From positions 620,001-684,000 of the forward strand of contig NZ_PVBS01000001.1 of the NCBI RefSeq assembly GCF_002980575.1: 64,000 bases of DNA, given 5' to 3'. The stretch comes from Sphingobacterium gobiense (GTDB lineage Bacteria; Bacteroidota; Bacteroidia; Sphingobacteriales; Sphingobacteriaceae). The translations under genes and the position numbers were made by a program. Position 1 is the stretch's first letter, and each line of letters starts with the position of its first letter. Below, one piece after another: positions 57,147 to 64,000 of the stretch. The notes under the pieces were generated by a model. The model did no database searches. It had not been told where the DNA came from and saw only the letters and a list, made by a program, of their open reading frames with translations.

Positions 57147-59525
57147 ATGGCAAAAAATTTACTGATTGTAGAGTCACCGGCGAAAGCCAAAACAATAGAA
57201 GGATATTTAGGAAAGGACTTTTTGGTAAAGTCTAGTTATGGTCATATCCGCGATTTAGTGAAAACGGATGACGCCATTGACATAGAAAATAACTTTGAAC
57301 AAAAATATGAGGTGCCCTCTGATAAAAAGGCTGTTGTCAGCGAGTTAAAGAAATTAGCTAAAAATGCAGAGACGGTATGGTTAGCATCCGATGAAGACCG
57401 AGAGGGAGAGGCCATCTCCTGGCATTTATTTGAAACGCTGTCGTTAAAAGACGATAAAACAAAGCGTATCGTTTTTCATGAAATCACAAAGCCGGCAATC
57501 ATGAGGGCCATAGAAGAGCCGCGTAAAATTGATTATAATTTGGTGAATGCTCAACAGGCACGTCGCGTATTGGATCGTTTGGTGGGTTTCGAGCTTTCCC
57601 CAGTACTTTGGAAGAAGGTAAAACCATCGCTGTCCGCCGGCCGAGTGCAGTCAGTCGCTGTACGCCTTATTGTGGAGCGCGAAAGGGAAATCAATAAGTT
57701 TACCGCAGAAGCCTCCTTTAAGATTGTGGCGCAATTTACGCCGGGCAACGGAAGAGAGCAATTTAAGGCAGAATTGCCACAACGTTTCGAGCAAAAAAGT
57801 GATGCAGAAACGTTTCTGCGAGATAGCATACAAGCTTCTTTTGCGGTTAGCTCACTGGAAAAGAGACCCGGAAAGCGTTCGCCAGCAGCTCCGTTTACGA
57901 CATCCACGTTACAACAGGAAGCCAGTAGAAAACTGAGCTTTTCCGTCGCACGGACAATGCAAGTTGCGCAAAGACTGTACGAAGCTGGGCATATTACTTA
58001 TATGCGTACCGATTCCGTTAACCTAAGTGATACCGCTATTCAGGCCGCACAGCAAGAGATTGTGAATGCTTACGGCGAAAACTACTATAAACAACGTCGG
58101 TATAAAACTAAATCTGCTGGAGCGCAGGAAGCACACGAAGCTATCCGCCCCACTTATTTTTCGCATCATACTGTTGAAGGTGATCCCGCCGAACGGCGTT
58201 TGTATGAGTTGATCTGGAAGCGTGCCATAGCATCTCAGATGAGTGAAGCGGAGTTTGAGAAAACAACAGCTAAAATATCAGTTTCTACCCGACGAGAAGA
58301 ACTCGTAGCTACGGGAGAGGTGATGAGATTCGATGGTTTTCTAAAAGTTTACATGGAGTCGACAGACGAGGAATCCGATAATACCAACGAACAAAACGGT
58401 GATAACACGTTGTTACCCCCACTAAACAAAGACCAGAGCCTGACATTAAAGGCGATGAATGCGACAGAGCGCTTTTCGCGTCCACCAGCCCGTTATACCG
58501 AAGCTTCGTTAGTGAAGAAGCTGGAAGAATTGGGGATTGGACGCCCTTCTACATACGCGCCTACTATTTCCACTATACAAAACAGGGGTTATGTGGTTAA
58601 AGAGGATAGAGATGGCAGAGAAAGACAATTTGTTGTACTCCAGATTGTGGATAATAAAGTCGTTGAAGAAACAAAGACAGAGACGACAGGAGCGGAGCGA
58701 GCGAAGATGTTTCCTACCGATATCGGTGTGTTAGTAAACGATTTTTTAGTAGAACATTTCCATGATATTATCGACTATAATTTTACGGCTAAAGTAGAGA
58801 AAGAATTTGATGAAATTGCCCAGGGTGGCAAAGAGTGGACAATGATGTTAAAAGATTTTTACGAACCATTCCACCAAGGCATTCAAGATACATTGGAACA
58901 CGCTGACCGTGCAAGCCACGAAAGGCAATTAGGAACGGATCCCGCGACGGGAAAACCCGTGAGTGTACGTGTCGGAAGATTTGGCCCGCTAGTGCAGATT
59001 GGTTCTGCAGATGATGAAGAAAAGCCACGTTTCGCCTCCTTACGTAAGGGGCAGATGATCGAAACTATCACCTTTGATGAAGCTATGGACCTATTTAAAC
59101 TTCCTAAAAAAGTAGGCCTGTTTGAAGATAAAGAGATGACAGTAGCTATCGGCCGATTTGGCCCATACATCCGCCATGCAAGTGCGTTTTATTCGTTGCC
59201 CAAAGGAATGGATCCAATGGACGTGACGGAACAAGATGCAATCCAGATTATCCAAGAAAAACGTCAGAAAGATAGGGAAAAAGTGATTCGCGTGTTTGAG
59301 GAAAATCCAGATGCTCAAATCGAAAATGGTCGATGGGGGCCGTTTATCCGGTTCGGCAAGCAAAACGTAAAAATTCCGAAAGGTACAGATATCAATAAGA
59401 TTACCTACGAGGATGTATTGAAATGGGCAGAAGCGGATCCGAAAGGAAAAGCGAAGGCTGCTGCCAAAGCGGCTACAGCTAAAAAGGCGACAAAAAAAAC
59501 AACTTCAACTAAATCGAAGAAATAA
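57147..59525 (+). CDS. topA: DNA topoisomerase I
   Basis: A type IA topoisomerase of 792 residues that relaxes negative supercoils. The Toprim domain holds the start VESPAKAKTIEGYLG and the metal motif ASDEDREGEAISWH. The active-site tyrosine is Tyr285 in GHITYMRTDSVNLS. The C-terminal part has three Topo_C repeats (for example VRVGRFGPLVQIG, VAIGRFGPYIRH, GRWGPFIRFGKQN) in place of the E. coli zinc fingers, and a lysine/alanine-rich tail. It heads a unit with a hypothetical gene and cmk (gaps 6 and -1 bp). Confidence 0.96.
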   Translation: MAKNLLIVESPAKAKTIEGYLGKDFLVKSSYGHIRDLVKTDDAIDIENNFEQKYEVPSDKKAVVSELKKLAKNAETVWLASDEDREGEAISWHLFETLSLKDDKTKRIVFHEITKPAIMRAIEEPRKIDYNLVNAQQARRVLDRLVGFELSPVLWKKVKPSLSAGRVQSVAVRLIVEREREINKFTAEASFKIVAQFTPGNGREQFKAELPQRFEQKSDAETFLRDSIQASFAVSSLEKRPGKRSPAAPFTTSTLQQEASRKLSFSVARTMQVAQRLYEAGHITYMRTDSVNLSDTAIQAAQQEIVNAYGENYYKQRRYKTKSAGAQEAHEAIRPTYFSHHTVEGDPAERRLYELIWKRAIASQMSEAEFEKTTAKISVSTRREELVATGEVMRFDGFLKVYMESTDEESDNTNEQNGDNTLLPPLNKDQSLTLKAMNATERFSRPPARYTEASLVKKLEELGIGRPSTYAPTISTIQNRGYVVKEDRDGRERQFVVLQIVDNKVVEETKTETTGAERAKMFPTDIGVLVNDFLVEHFHDIIDYNFTAKVEKEFDEIAQGGKEWTMMLKDFYEPFHQGIQDTLEHADRASHERQLGTDPATGKPVSVRVGRFGPLVQIGSADDEEKPRFASLRKGQMIETITFDEAMDLFKLPKKVGLFEDKEMTVAIGRFGPYIRHASAFYSLPKGMDPMDVTEQDAIQIIQEKRQKDREKVIRVFEENPDAQIENGRWGPFIRFGKQNVKIPKGTDINKITYEDVLKWAEADPKGKAKAAAKAATAKKATKKTTSTKSKK

Positions 59526-59531
59526 AGGGGA

Positions 59532-59945
59532 ATGAAAAAGGATTTACCCGATAATATTGTAGAGGATATTTCCATTGCGATAGTGCTAGAAAACTCCACA
59601 CCCTCAGAAAAGGTCTGGAATGTGTATTTGATTAATGAAAAGCAACTACCACTTACTAATGTCATCGTATCATCCAAGGGGTATGGTGAAAAAGACGGAA
59701 AAGAGGTAAAAACAACGGTTTTACGCCATTTTTTAGGTGAGATAGAAGCAAGGACATCCTATAAAATAGAAGCAATTGATCCACAGGTTTTTGGACTGAC
59801 GAACGAATATTGGTTAAGCTACTATATTGATAAGACCATTTTCGATAAAAAATATATTTTCCTACCTGAAAGTATTGTTGACGAAAATCTAATCAAAGTT
59901 CCGCTAGTAAATAAACCAGGAATTGTAATAGGAGGGCGCAAATAA
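59532..59945 (+). CDS. Conserved hypothetical protein between topA and cmk
   Basis: A 137-residue cytosolic, beta-rich protein with no family name I can give. It has no membrane or signal segment. Segments such as VWNVYLINEKQLPLTNVIVS and FLGEIEARTSYKIEAIDPQV recall a small immunoglobulin-like or beta-sandwich fold. The position, 6 bp after topA and overlapping cmk by one base (TAATG), shows tight co-expression with housekeeping genes, so a nucleic-acid or nucleotide-linked role is plausible but unproven. Confidence 0.72.
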   Translation: MKKDLPDNIVEDISIAIVLENSTPSEKVWNVYLINEKQLPLTNVIVSSKGYGEKDGKEVKTTVLRHFLGEIEARTSYKIEAIDPQVFGLTNEYWLSYYIDKTIFDKKYIFLPESIVDENLIKVPLVNKPGIVIGGRK

Positions 59946-60628
59946 TGGAGCGAGAAAATTTTATCATAGCAATTGATGGATTTTCGTCTTGTGGAAAAAG
60001 CACAGTTGCCAAAGCGGTGGCCAACAAGCTACAATTCGTGTTTATAGATAGTGGCGCAATGTACCGTGCCGTGACGTTGTACTTTTTGAGGCACCAAGTT
60101 GATTTAACGGATACAGCGGAGATTAATGCTGCTCTGCAACATATACATATCGATTTTACACCTCATACTGATAAAGTATGCATTTTTTTGAACGGTGAGG
60201 ATGTTTCGGAGGAAATCCGAATGATGCACGTTTCTGAGAAAGTGAGTGAAGTGAGCGCAATCAAGGAGGTGCGCCATGCGTTGGTAAAGCACCAGCAAGA
60301 TTTGGGGAAACGCCGAGATATTGTAATGGATGGACGAGATATCGGTACAACCGTATTTCCTGACGCGAATTTGAAGATATTTATGACTGCAAGTCCCGAT
60401 GTACGTGCACAAAGACGACTAACCGAATTGCTGGCTAAAGGTGAATTGGTGTCAATAGAGGAGATAAGACAGAACTTAGCTCACCGGGATTATCTGGATA
60501 GTACACGTGAAGAAAGCCCCTTAAGGCAGGCCGAAGACGCTATCGTCCTAGATAATTCGAATTTAACGCAGGAACAGCAGCTACAGATAGTGCTACAAGA
60601 ATATGAGAAAAGAAAGAGCGGATATTAA
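59945..60628 (+). CDS. cmk: Cytidylate kinase
   Basis: It phosphorylates CMP and dCMP with ATP. The 227 residues show the P-loop IDGFSSCGKSTVAKAV, the substrate motif IDSGAMYRAVTLY, DGRDIGTTVFPDA and the closing REESPLRQAEDAIVLDNSN. The start overlaps the previous stop by one base, so translation is coupled. The 3' end overlaps the convergent universal stress gene by 4 bp. Confidence 0.96.
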   Translation: MERENFIIAIDGFSSCGKSTVAKAVANKLQFVFIDSGAMYRAVTLYFLRHQVDLTDTAEINAALQHIHIDFTPHTDKVCIFLNGEDVSEEIRMMHVSEKVSEVSAIKEVRHALVKHQQDLGKRRDIVMDGRDIGTTVFPDANLKIFMTASPDVRAQRRLTELLAKGELVSIEEIRQNLAHRDYLDSTREESPLRQAEDAIVLDNSNLTQEQQLQIVLQEYEKRKSGY

Positions 60629-61485
60629 AATGCCCCTGGATCATCTCCTTCCTGTAGCACTAATGTCGCGGTATTCGCATGCATACGTAGCCGATTACTC
60701 ATACTCGACTTGAATAGACGTTCCAATAGGCTTTTGTTCCTCTTTACTACACAAAGTAGATCGATGCGATTGCTTTCGATGTACTGATTTAAAGTTTGTT
60801 CTATTGATTGATCTAGGTCCAACAATACGAATTCAAGGTTGTCTTGCGGGAACATTTTCTGCCAACGACCGGTCACGGCAATAATATCAATGTTTTTTTC
60901 TTTTAAGACGTGTGCACATTTGACTTTCACACGAAATTTATTCGCAATCTCCATGATCTGATGCAGAGCGGCTTCGTCTTTTTCTCGGAACAGCGTCGTG
61001 AACAAAATTTCTTTGATACCATTATATTCTGCTTCTCTCGGCACAGATAAGACGGGTACTTTTACACCACGGATGACACCCAAAGTATTTGAACCAAAGA
61101 TTTTATCGATAACACCATCGGCCCGGTTTGTTCCCATGACGATTAGGTGAATCCCTTCGTTTTCAATGATGCGCTGCGCATTAGCAACGACTGTGCCTTC
61201 CTCAAAAAGAAAGGTCAGTGGTACATCGGAGAGGTTGTATTCATTTGCCATTTTATGAAGATCCGCTGTATGTTTCTTAAAGTTCTCGAATTGATGCAAT
61301 TCATAATTTTCATATACTTCTGGTACTAGTTCGGGTTGTCCAGCATGTGTAGCCGATAACACGGGCTGCATATACGTATGGATGACATATAGGCTTGCAT
61401 CCATTTCCTTGGCTAGATGCAGGGCGTATACAAACGCATTGTTTGCTGCGTTTGAAAAGTCCGTGGGAAATAAAATCTTTCTCAT
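60625..61485 (-). CDS. Tandem-domain universal stress protein
   Basis: A 286-residue protein with two Usp domains. The first (1-145) starts MRKILFPTDFSNAANNAFVY and has the ATP-binding-type IVMGTNRADGVIDKIFGSNT, close to the G-x2-G-x9-G-S/T pattern. The second (about 150-286) is divergent and lacks it. The ATG at 61485 is the family start; the in-frame start at 61512 adds only leader residues. Single gene, convergent with cmk and overlapping it by 4 bp. Confidence 0.88.
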   Translation of the reverse strand: MRKILFPTDFSNAANNAFVYALHLAKEMDASLYVIHTYMQPVLSATHAGQPELVPEVYENYELHQFENFKKHTADLHKMANEYNLSDVPLTFLFEEGTVVANAQRIIENEGIHLIVMGTNRADGVIDKIFGSNTLGVIRGVKVPVLSVPREAEYNGIKEILFTTLFREKDEAALHQIMEIANKFRVKVKCAHVLKEKNIDIIAVTGRWQKMFPQDNLEFVLLDLDQSIEQTLNQYIESNRIDLLCVVKRNKSLLERLFKSSMSNRLRMHANTATLVLQEGDDPGAF

Positions 61486-61701
61486 AACTCTAAGTTTTAT
61501 ATTATATAGCAAGTTAAGTTATTTTCTTGATTTTTACAAGCTTTGCGATATCAAATCATTTTTTTTAGAAGCTGTAGCGTTTTGTGAAAAAAATGCGTTT
61601 CTTATAAAATAAAACAAAGATATATGGCAGAATGTTAGCTCTCTGTTCTGGTAATTGAAGATTAATTCATTAAATTGGCATACCCGAACAGGCGATTTTA
61701 A

Positions 61702-62313
61702 GTGAAAATTGTTCAGCAATATTGGAAAAAGGCGAGACCATTGACCTTACGAGAGGCTTTGGAAGATTGCGTTGTGGGTAAAAGTGAGCGTGGAAAATCG
61801 TTTGTCTATAAAAAATATTATGGATATGTCATGGCAGTAGTGCTTCGCTATGTTACAGCAGAGATGGAAGCAGAAGAAGCTGTGAACGAAAGTTTTGTGA
61901 AGGTATTCAGAAAAATAGCTTCATTTGAGATGCATGCTAATGAGCAGGCGTTGGAAAAGACATTTCGTTCGTGGTTAGCACGCATTGCAGTAAATACATC
62001 AATAGATTTGTTGCGAACGCGAAAACCAACCAGCTTTTTGGAGGATACTTCGGATGAAGAGATGAAATCCCACATGGTGATGATGACAGACAGGTTAGGG
62101 GTTGAAGATATTATGAAACTTCTAAAACGTTTACCGGATATCCAACGCTCTATTTTTAACTTGTTTGAGATAGAAGGCTATTCACACGAAGAAATAGGGG
62201 CGATGCTCAACATTCCGGAAAGTACATCGAGAACATATTTGACACGCGCCAAACAGCGCTTACGAAAATTGTATATAGCAGAGTTCAGCATCTCGAATAA
62301 TATACATTCTTAA
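61702..62313 (+). CDS. Sigma-70 family (ECF) RNA polymerase sigma factor
   Basis: A 203-residue sigma factor with region 2 (about 25-100: SFVYKKYYGYVMAVVLRYVT, WLARIAVNTSIDLLRTRKPT) and region 4 (about 140-190: LPDIQRSIFNLFEIEGYSHE, LNIPESTSRTYLTRAKQRLR). The start is a GTG. The next gene begins 13 bp downstream and encodes a membrane-anchored protein with a beta-barrel domain, the usual place of an anti-sigma factor in this phylum. Confidence 0.92.
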   Translation: MKIVQQYWKKARPLTLREALEDCVVGKSERGKSFVYKKYYGYVMAVVLRYVTAEMEAEEAVNESFVKVFRKIASFEMHANEQALEKTFRSWLARIAVNTSIDLLRTRKPTSFLEDTSDEEMKSHMVMMTDRLGVEDIMKLLKRLPDIQRSIFNLFEIEGYSHEEIGAMLNIPESTSRTYLTRAKQRLRKLYIAEFSISNNIHS

Positions 62314-62326
62314 ATGGTAAGGGTAC

Positions 62327-63619
62327 ATGAAAAATAGTAATAAAGAACTTATCGATCTCATTAGAGAAGGGCTTAAGAATGCCGAGGAACTTCCGTATAA
62401 AGAGGGAGCCTGGGAAGCTTATAAGGCAAAACATGAGCCAACTCGAAAAGTAAGGCGTTTTGCACCTTTTTGGGCGGCAGCGGCGATGGCTGCTTTCGTT
62501 GGTTTTATTTTTTTGTTTAAAGATTGGCAGAATTCCACCGAATCAATCCGTGTTGTTAGAACCGATCAGGAACCTATAACACCTATCCCCATGCCTATAG
62601 ACGACCCGGCTGACAAGCCAACAGAAGGAGATCCCGTTCGGTTAGCGTCGGGTAAACCCGAAAATGATATGGAAAAAGAGAGGGAACTGATGAGGCTGGA
62701 TAGAATAGATATACAAACGCCAAATATGGCACATCTTGCAAATCTATCTATGCTAACAACGGGACCTAAAGTACCTGAACCTGATTTAACAGTATTTCTC
62801 GAAGACAATAAACCGCTTGCAACTAGGCCTTGGGACGATGATTTAATAGAGGGCCAACAAATCGATCCTAATTTTGCTTATCAAAGCGAAACGGCCCGTC
62901 ATTTGTCTCCTAAGAAACTGCGTTTGACAGAAAGGTTTGAATTAGGAGCTTTTGTGAGTCCATCGACTACTGACCGAAGCTTCGATCTAGGTGGAGGACT
63001 TGTGCTTGCTTATCGATTTAATGATAAGCTTGCCATTCGTACTGGTGCATCCTTTAATCAATATGAGGTGGGGATGCTGCAATCACACGTACAAGAAGTA
63101 GAAGAAGAAATAAGGCGGGCTGAAGCCCCTATAAAAGATGCAGACCAGGTTATTTCTAAGCAAGCCTCGATGCTTCGTACCGATAATTTCTTTGTTCCTA
63201 ATTTAAATGCTGTAACTGGAAAAGTGCAAACTTTAGATATTCCCTTGGAAATACGATATACCTTAACGAGACAATTATATGCGACAGGAGGAATTTCTTA
63301 TGCGGCTGTCTTGTCTCAAGAACGCTTTGACCACTATGAGCAGTCTGCTGGTATACCGACCTATTCCAGCGCATCCGATTCGGATATGCCTACTGAAAAC
63401 TTAGTTAGTACGGTTGAAACAACCCGAAAAAGTGACGATCAAAATATAAATACGAACGGTTTTGGTGGGTTTATCAATTTTTCGGTCGGCCGAAGAGCAA
63501 ATATAGGCAAAACAATGAAAATTTCTGTTGAACCGTTTGTGAAGTTTCCAGTAGGCCAGTTTAAGCGAGCCGATATGAATTACACGAATGGTGGTATACG
63601 TATTATGACGAGTTTCTAA
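62327..63619 (+). CDS. Membrane-anchored protein with C-terminal beta-barrel domain, sigma-factor linked
   Basis: A 430-residue protein. Residues 1-45 are a charged cytosolic segment (MKNSNKELIDLIREGLKNAE, KEGAWEAYKAKHEP) of the type seen in short anti-sigma factors. Residues 46-62 form one membrane helix (FWAAAAMAAFVGFIFLF). A proline- and acid-rich spacer follows, and residues 200-430 look like an OMP_b-brl-type barrel (FELGAFVSPSTTDRSFDLGG). A single chain with an inner-membrane helix and an outer-membrane-type barrel is odd; it may bridge the envelope or fold as a periplasmic sensor. It follows the sigma gene by 13 bp. Confidence 0.8.
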   Translation: MKNSNKELIDLIREGLKNAEELPYKEGAWEAYKAKHEPTRKVRRFAPFWAAAAMAAFVGFIFLFKDWQNSTESIRVVRTDQEPITPIPMPIDDPADKPTEGDPVRLASGKPENDMEKERELMRLDRIDIQTPNMAHLANLSMLTTGPKVPEPDLTVFLEDNKPLATRPWDDDLIEGQQIDPNFAYQSETARHLSPKKLRLTERFELGAFVSPSTTDRSFDLGGGLVLAYRFNDKLAIRTGASFNQYEVGMLQSHVQEVEEEIRRAEAPIKDADQVISKQASMLRTDNFFVPNLNAVTGKVQTLDIPLEIRYTLTRQLYATGGISYAAVLSQERFDHYEQSAGIPTYSSASDSDMPTENLVSTVETTRKSDDQNINTNGFGGFINFSVGRRANIGKTMKISVEPFVKFPVGQFKRADMNYTNGGIRIMTSF

Positions 63620-63638
63620 TAGGGTTCACTGACTTATA

Positions 63639-64000
63639 TTATATTTTGTCAACCCGTACCCAGCCCATGCCCGCGGCTATTGCTCCCTGAACACCGGGTT
63701 CGCCGTCTTCAAAAACGAGACAGTCAGTAGGCGTTACATCAAGTTGCTGAGCAGCCAAAAGAAAAGGTTGCGGAGATGGTTTGCCTTCGGGCGTATCGCC
63801 TGCACACACCAATGTCTCGAATTTACCCATAACATTAATAACGTCTAGGGTTATGTTTAAAGTCGAACGAGAACCTCCCGAAACAATTCCAATTTTCTTT
63901 TTTCCTACATTTTCCAAAAGGTGGTTTAGCACGAAGTCAACGGGTTTGGTTTGATAGATAAATCGCTCGATAAATATATTGGATTTTAACCTTGCAAAAG
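63639..64000 (-). CDS. HAD-superfamily hydrolase (partial, 5' end outside window)
   Basis: The C-terminal 120 or so residues of a phosphoglucomutase-like HAD phosphatase. Motif II is GIVSGGSRS, motif III is GKPSPQPFLLAAQQL, and motif IV is VFEDGEPGVQGAIAAGM. The frame stays open to the window edge, so the nucleophile motif D-x-D and the start lie beyond 64000; the internal GTG at 63932 is not the real start. The substrate is unknown. It is convergent with the barrel protein gene, 19 bp between stops. Confidence 0.88.
   Translation of the reverse strand, partial: FARLKSNIFIERFIYQTKPVDFVLNHLLENVGKKKIGIVSGGSRSTLNITLDVINVMGKFETLVCAGDTPEGKPSPQPFLLAAQQLDVTPTDCLVFEDGEPGVQGAIAAGMGWVRVDKI

Overview
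The window looks like a chromosomal segment of a Bacteroidota bacterium, most likely Sphingobacteriaceae (Sphingobacterium or a close relative). Four things support this. Promoters follow the Bacteroidota pattern TTG-N19/20-TAnnTTTG. Short genes such as ribosomal protein THX and S21 are present, with CarboxypepD_reg/TonB-type outer membrane proteins and a Bacteroidota-style pfkA-kinase-gapA operon. Many signal peptides end in A-Q. The base composition is AT-leaning. There is no rRNA, CRISPR array, insertion sequence or prophage. The content is core chromosome with a few small accessory genes.

Layout. 0.1-6.5 kb: a small outer-membrane protein, guaB, the THX gene, a class A beta-lactamase-like serine hydrolase, and a minus-strand run ArsC/Spx-like - M1 aminopeptidase - carboxypeptidase-regulatory-like protein. 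6.7-10.4 kb: fbaA, xerC-hpf, a conserved hypothetical, ferritin. 10.6-18 kb: a large TonB-type beta-barrel protein, quinone oxidoreductase, Gfo/Idh/MocA oxidoreductase, SnoaL-like protein, ornithine aminotransferase, YceI lipoprotein. 18.1-21.1 kb: a probable small RNA, a cNMP-CBS-DUF294 protein with a 3'-5' exonuclease, tRNA-Pro. 21.2-24.4 kb: hom and metY behind a SAM-I riboswitch and a Cys/Met-rich leader peptide, then two tRNA-Phe genes. 24.7-30.3 kb: mnmA, the glycolytic operon pfkA-BadF-like kinase-gapA, a divergent NUDIX-type regulator. 29.7-36 kb: a TetR-TolC-MFP-RND efflux operon. 36-46.6 kb: DoxX, ECF sigma factor, PAS histidine kinase, M13 peptidase, several orphan small genes, tRNA-Ser, a DinB/WYL-regulator pair, a sphingomyelinase-like phosphodiesterase. 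46.8-50.1 kb: two GT4 glycosyltransferases flanking a UPF0104 membrane protein. 50.2-57 kb: rpsU, tRNA-Met, DUF1801, DUF2200, an ABC-F protein with a structured leader, two L,D-transpeptidases, an aspartic-protease/PDZ protein. 57.1-64 kb: topA-hypothetical-cmk, a universal stress protein, a sigma factor with a membrane-anchored beta-barrel partner, and a HAD hydrolase cut by the window edge.

The most interesting signals are regulatory. A nearly identical palindrome, GTGTA-N5-TACAC, occurs at three promoters: fbaA, the pfkA-kinase-gapA operon, and an apparently unannotated small RNA of about 70 nt that has its own promoter and terminator. A NUDIX-family regulator with a degenerate catalytic box is divergent from the pfkA operon and is the natural candidate to bind the palindrome. 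Together they suggest a glycolysis regulon with an RNA arm. Two further signals are a SAM-I aptamer followed at once by a 31-codon ORF ending in clustered Cys and Met codons upstream of metY-hom, and an ABC-F leader with an AUG-UAA start-stop ORF and a 12-bp inverted repeat that would bury the start codon. All of this is read by eye; no search or folding program was run.
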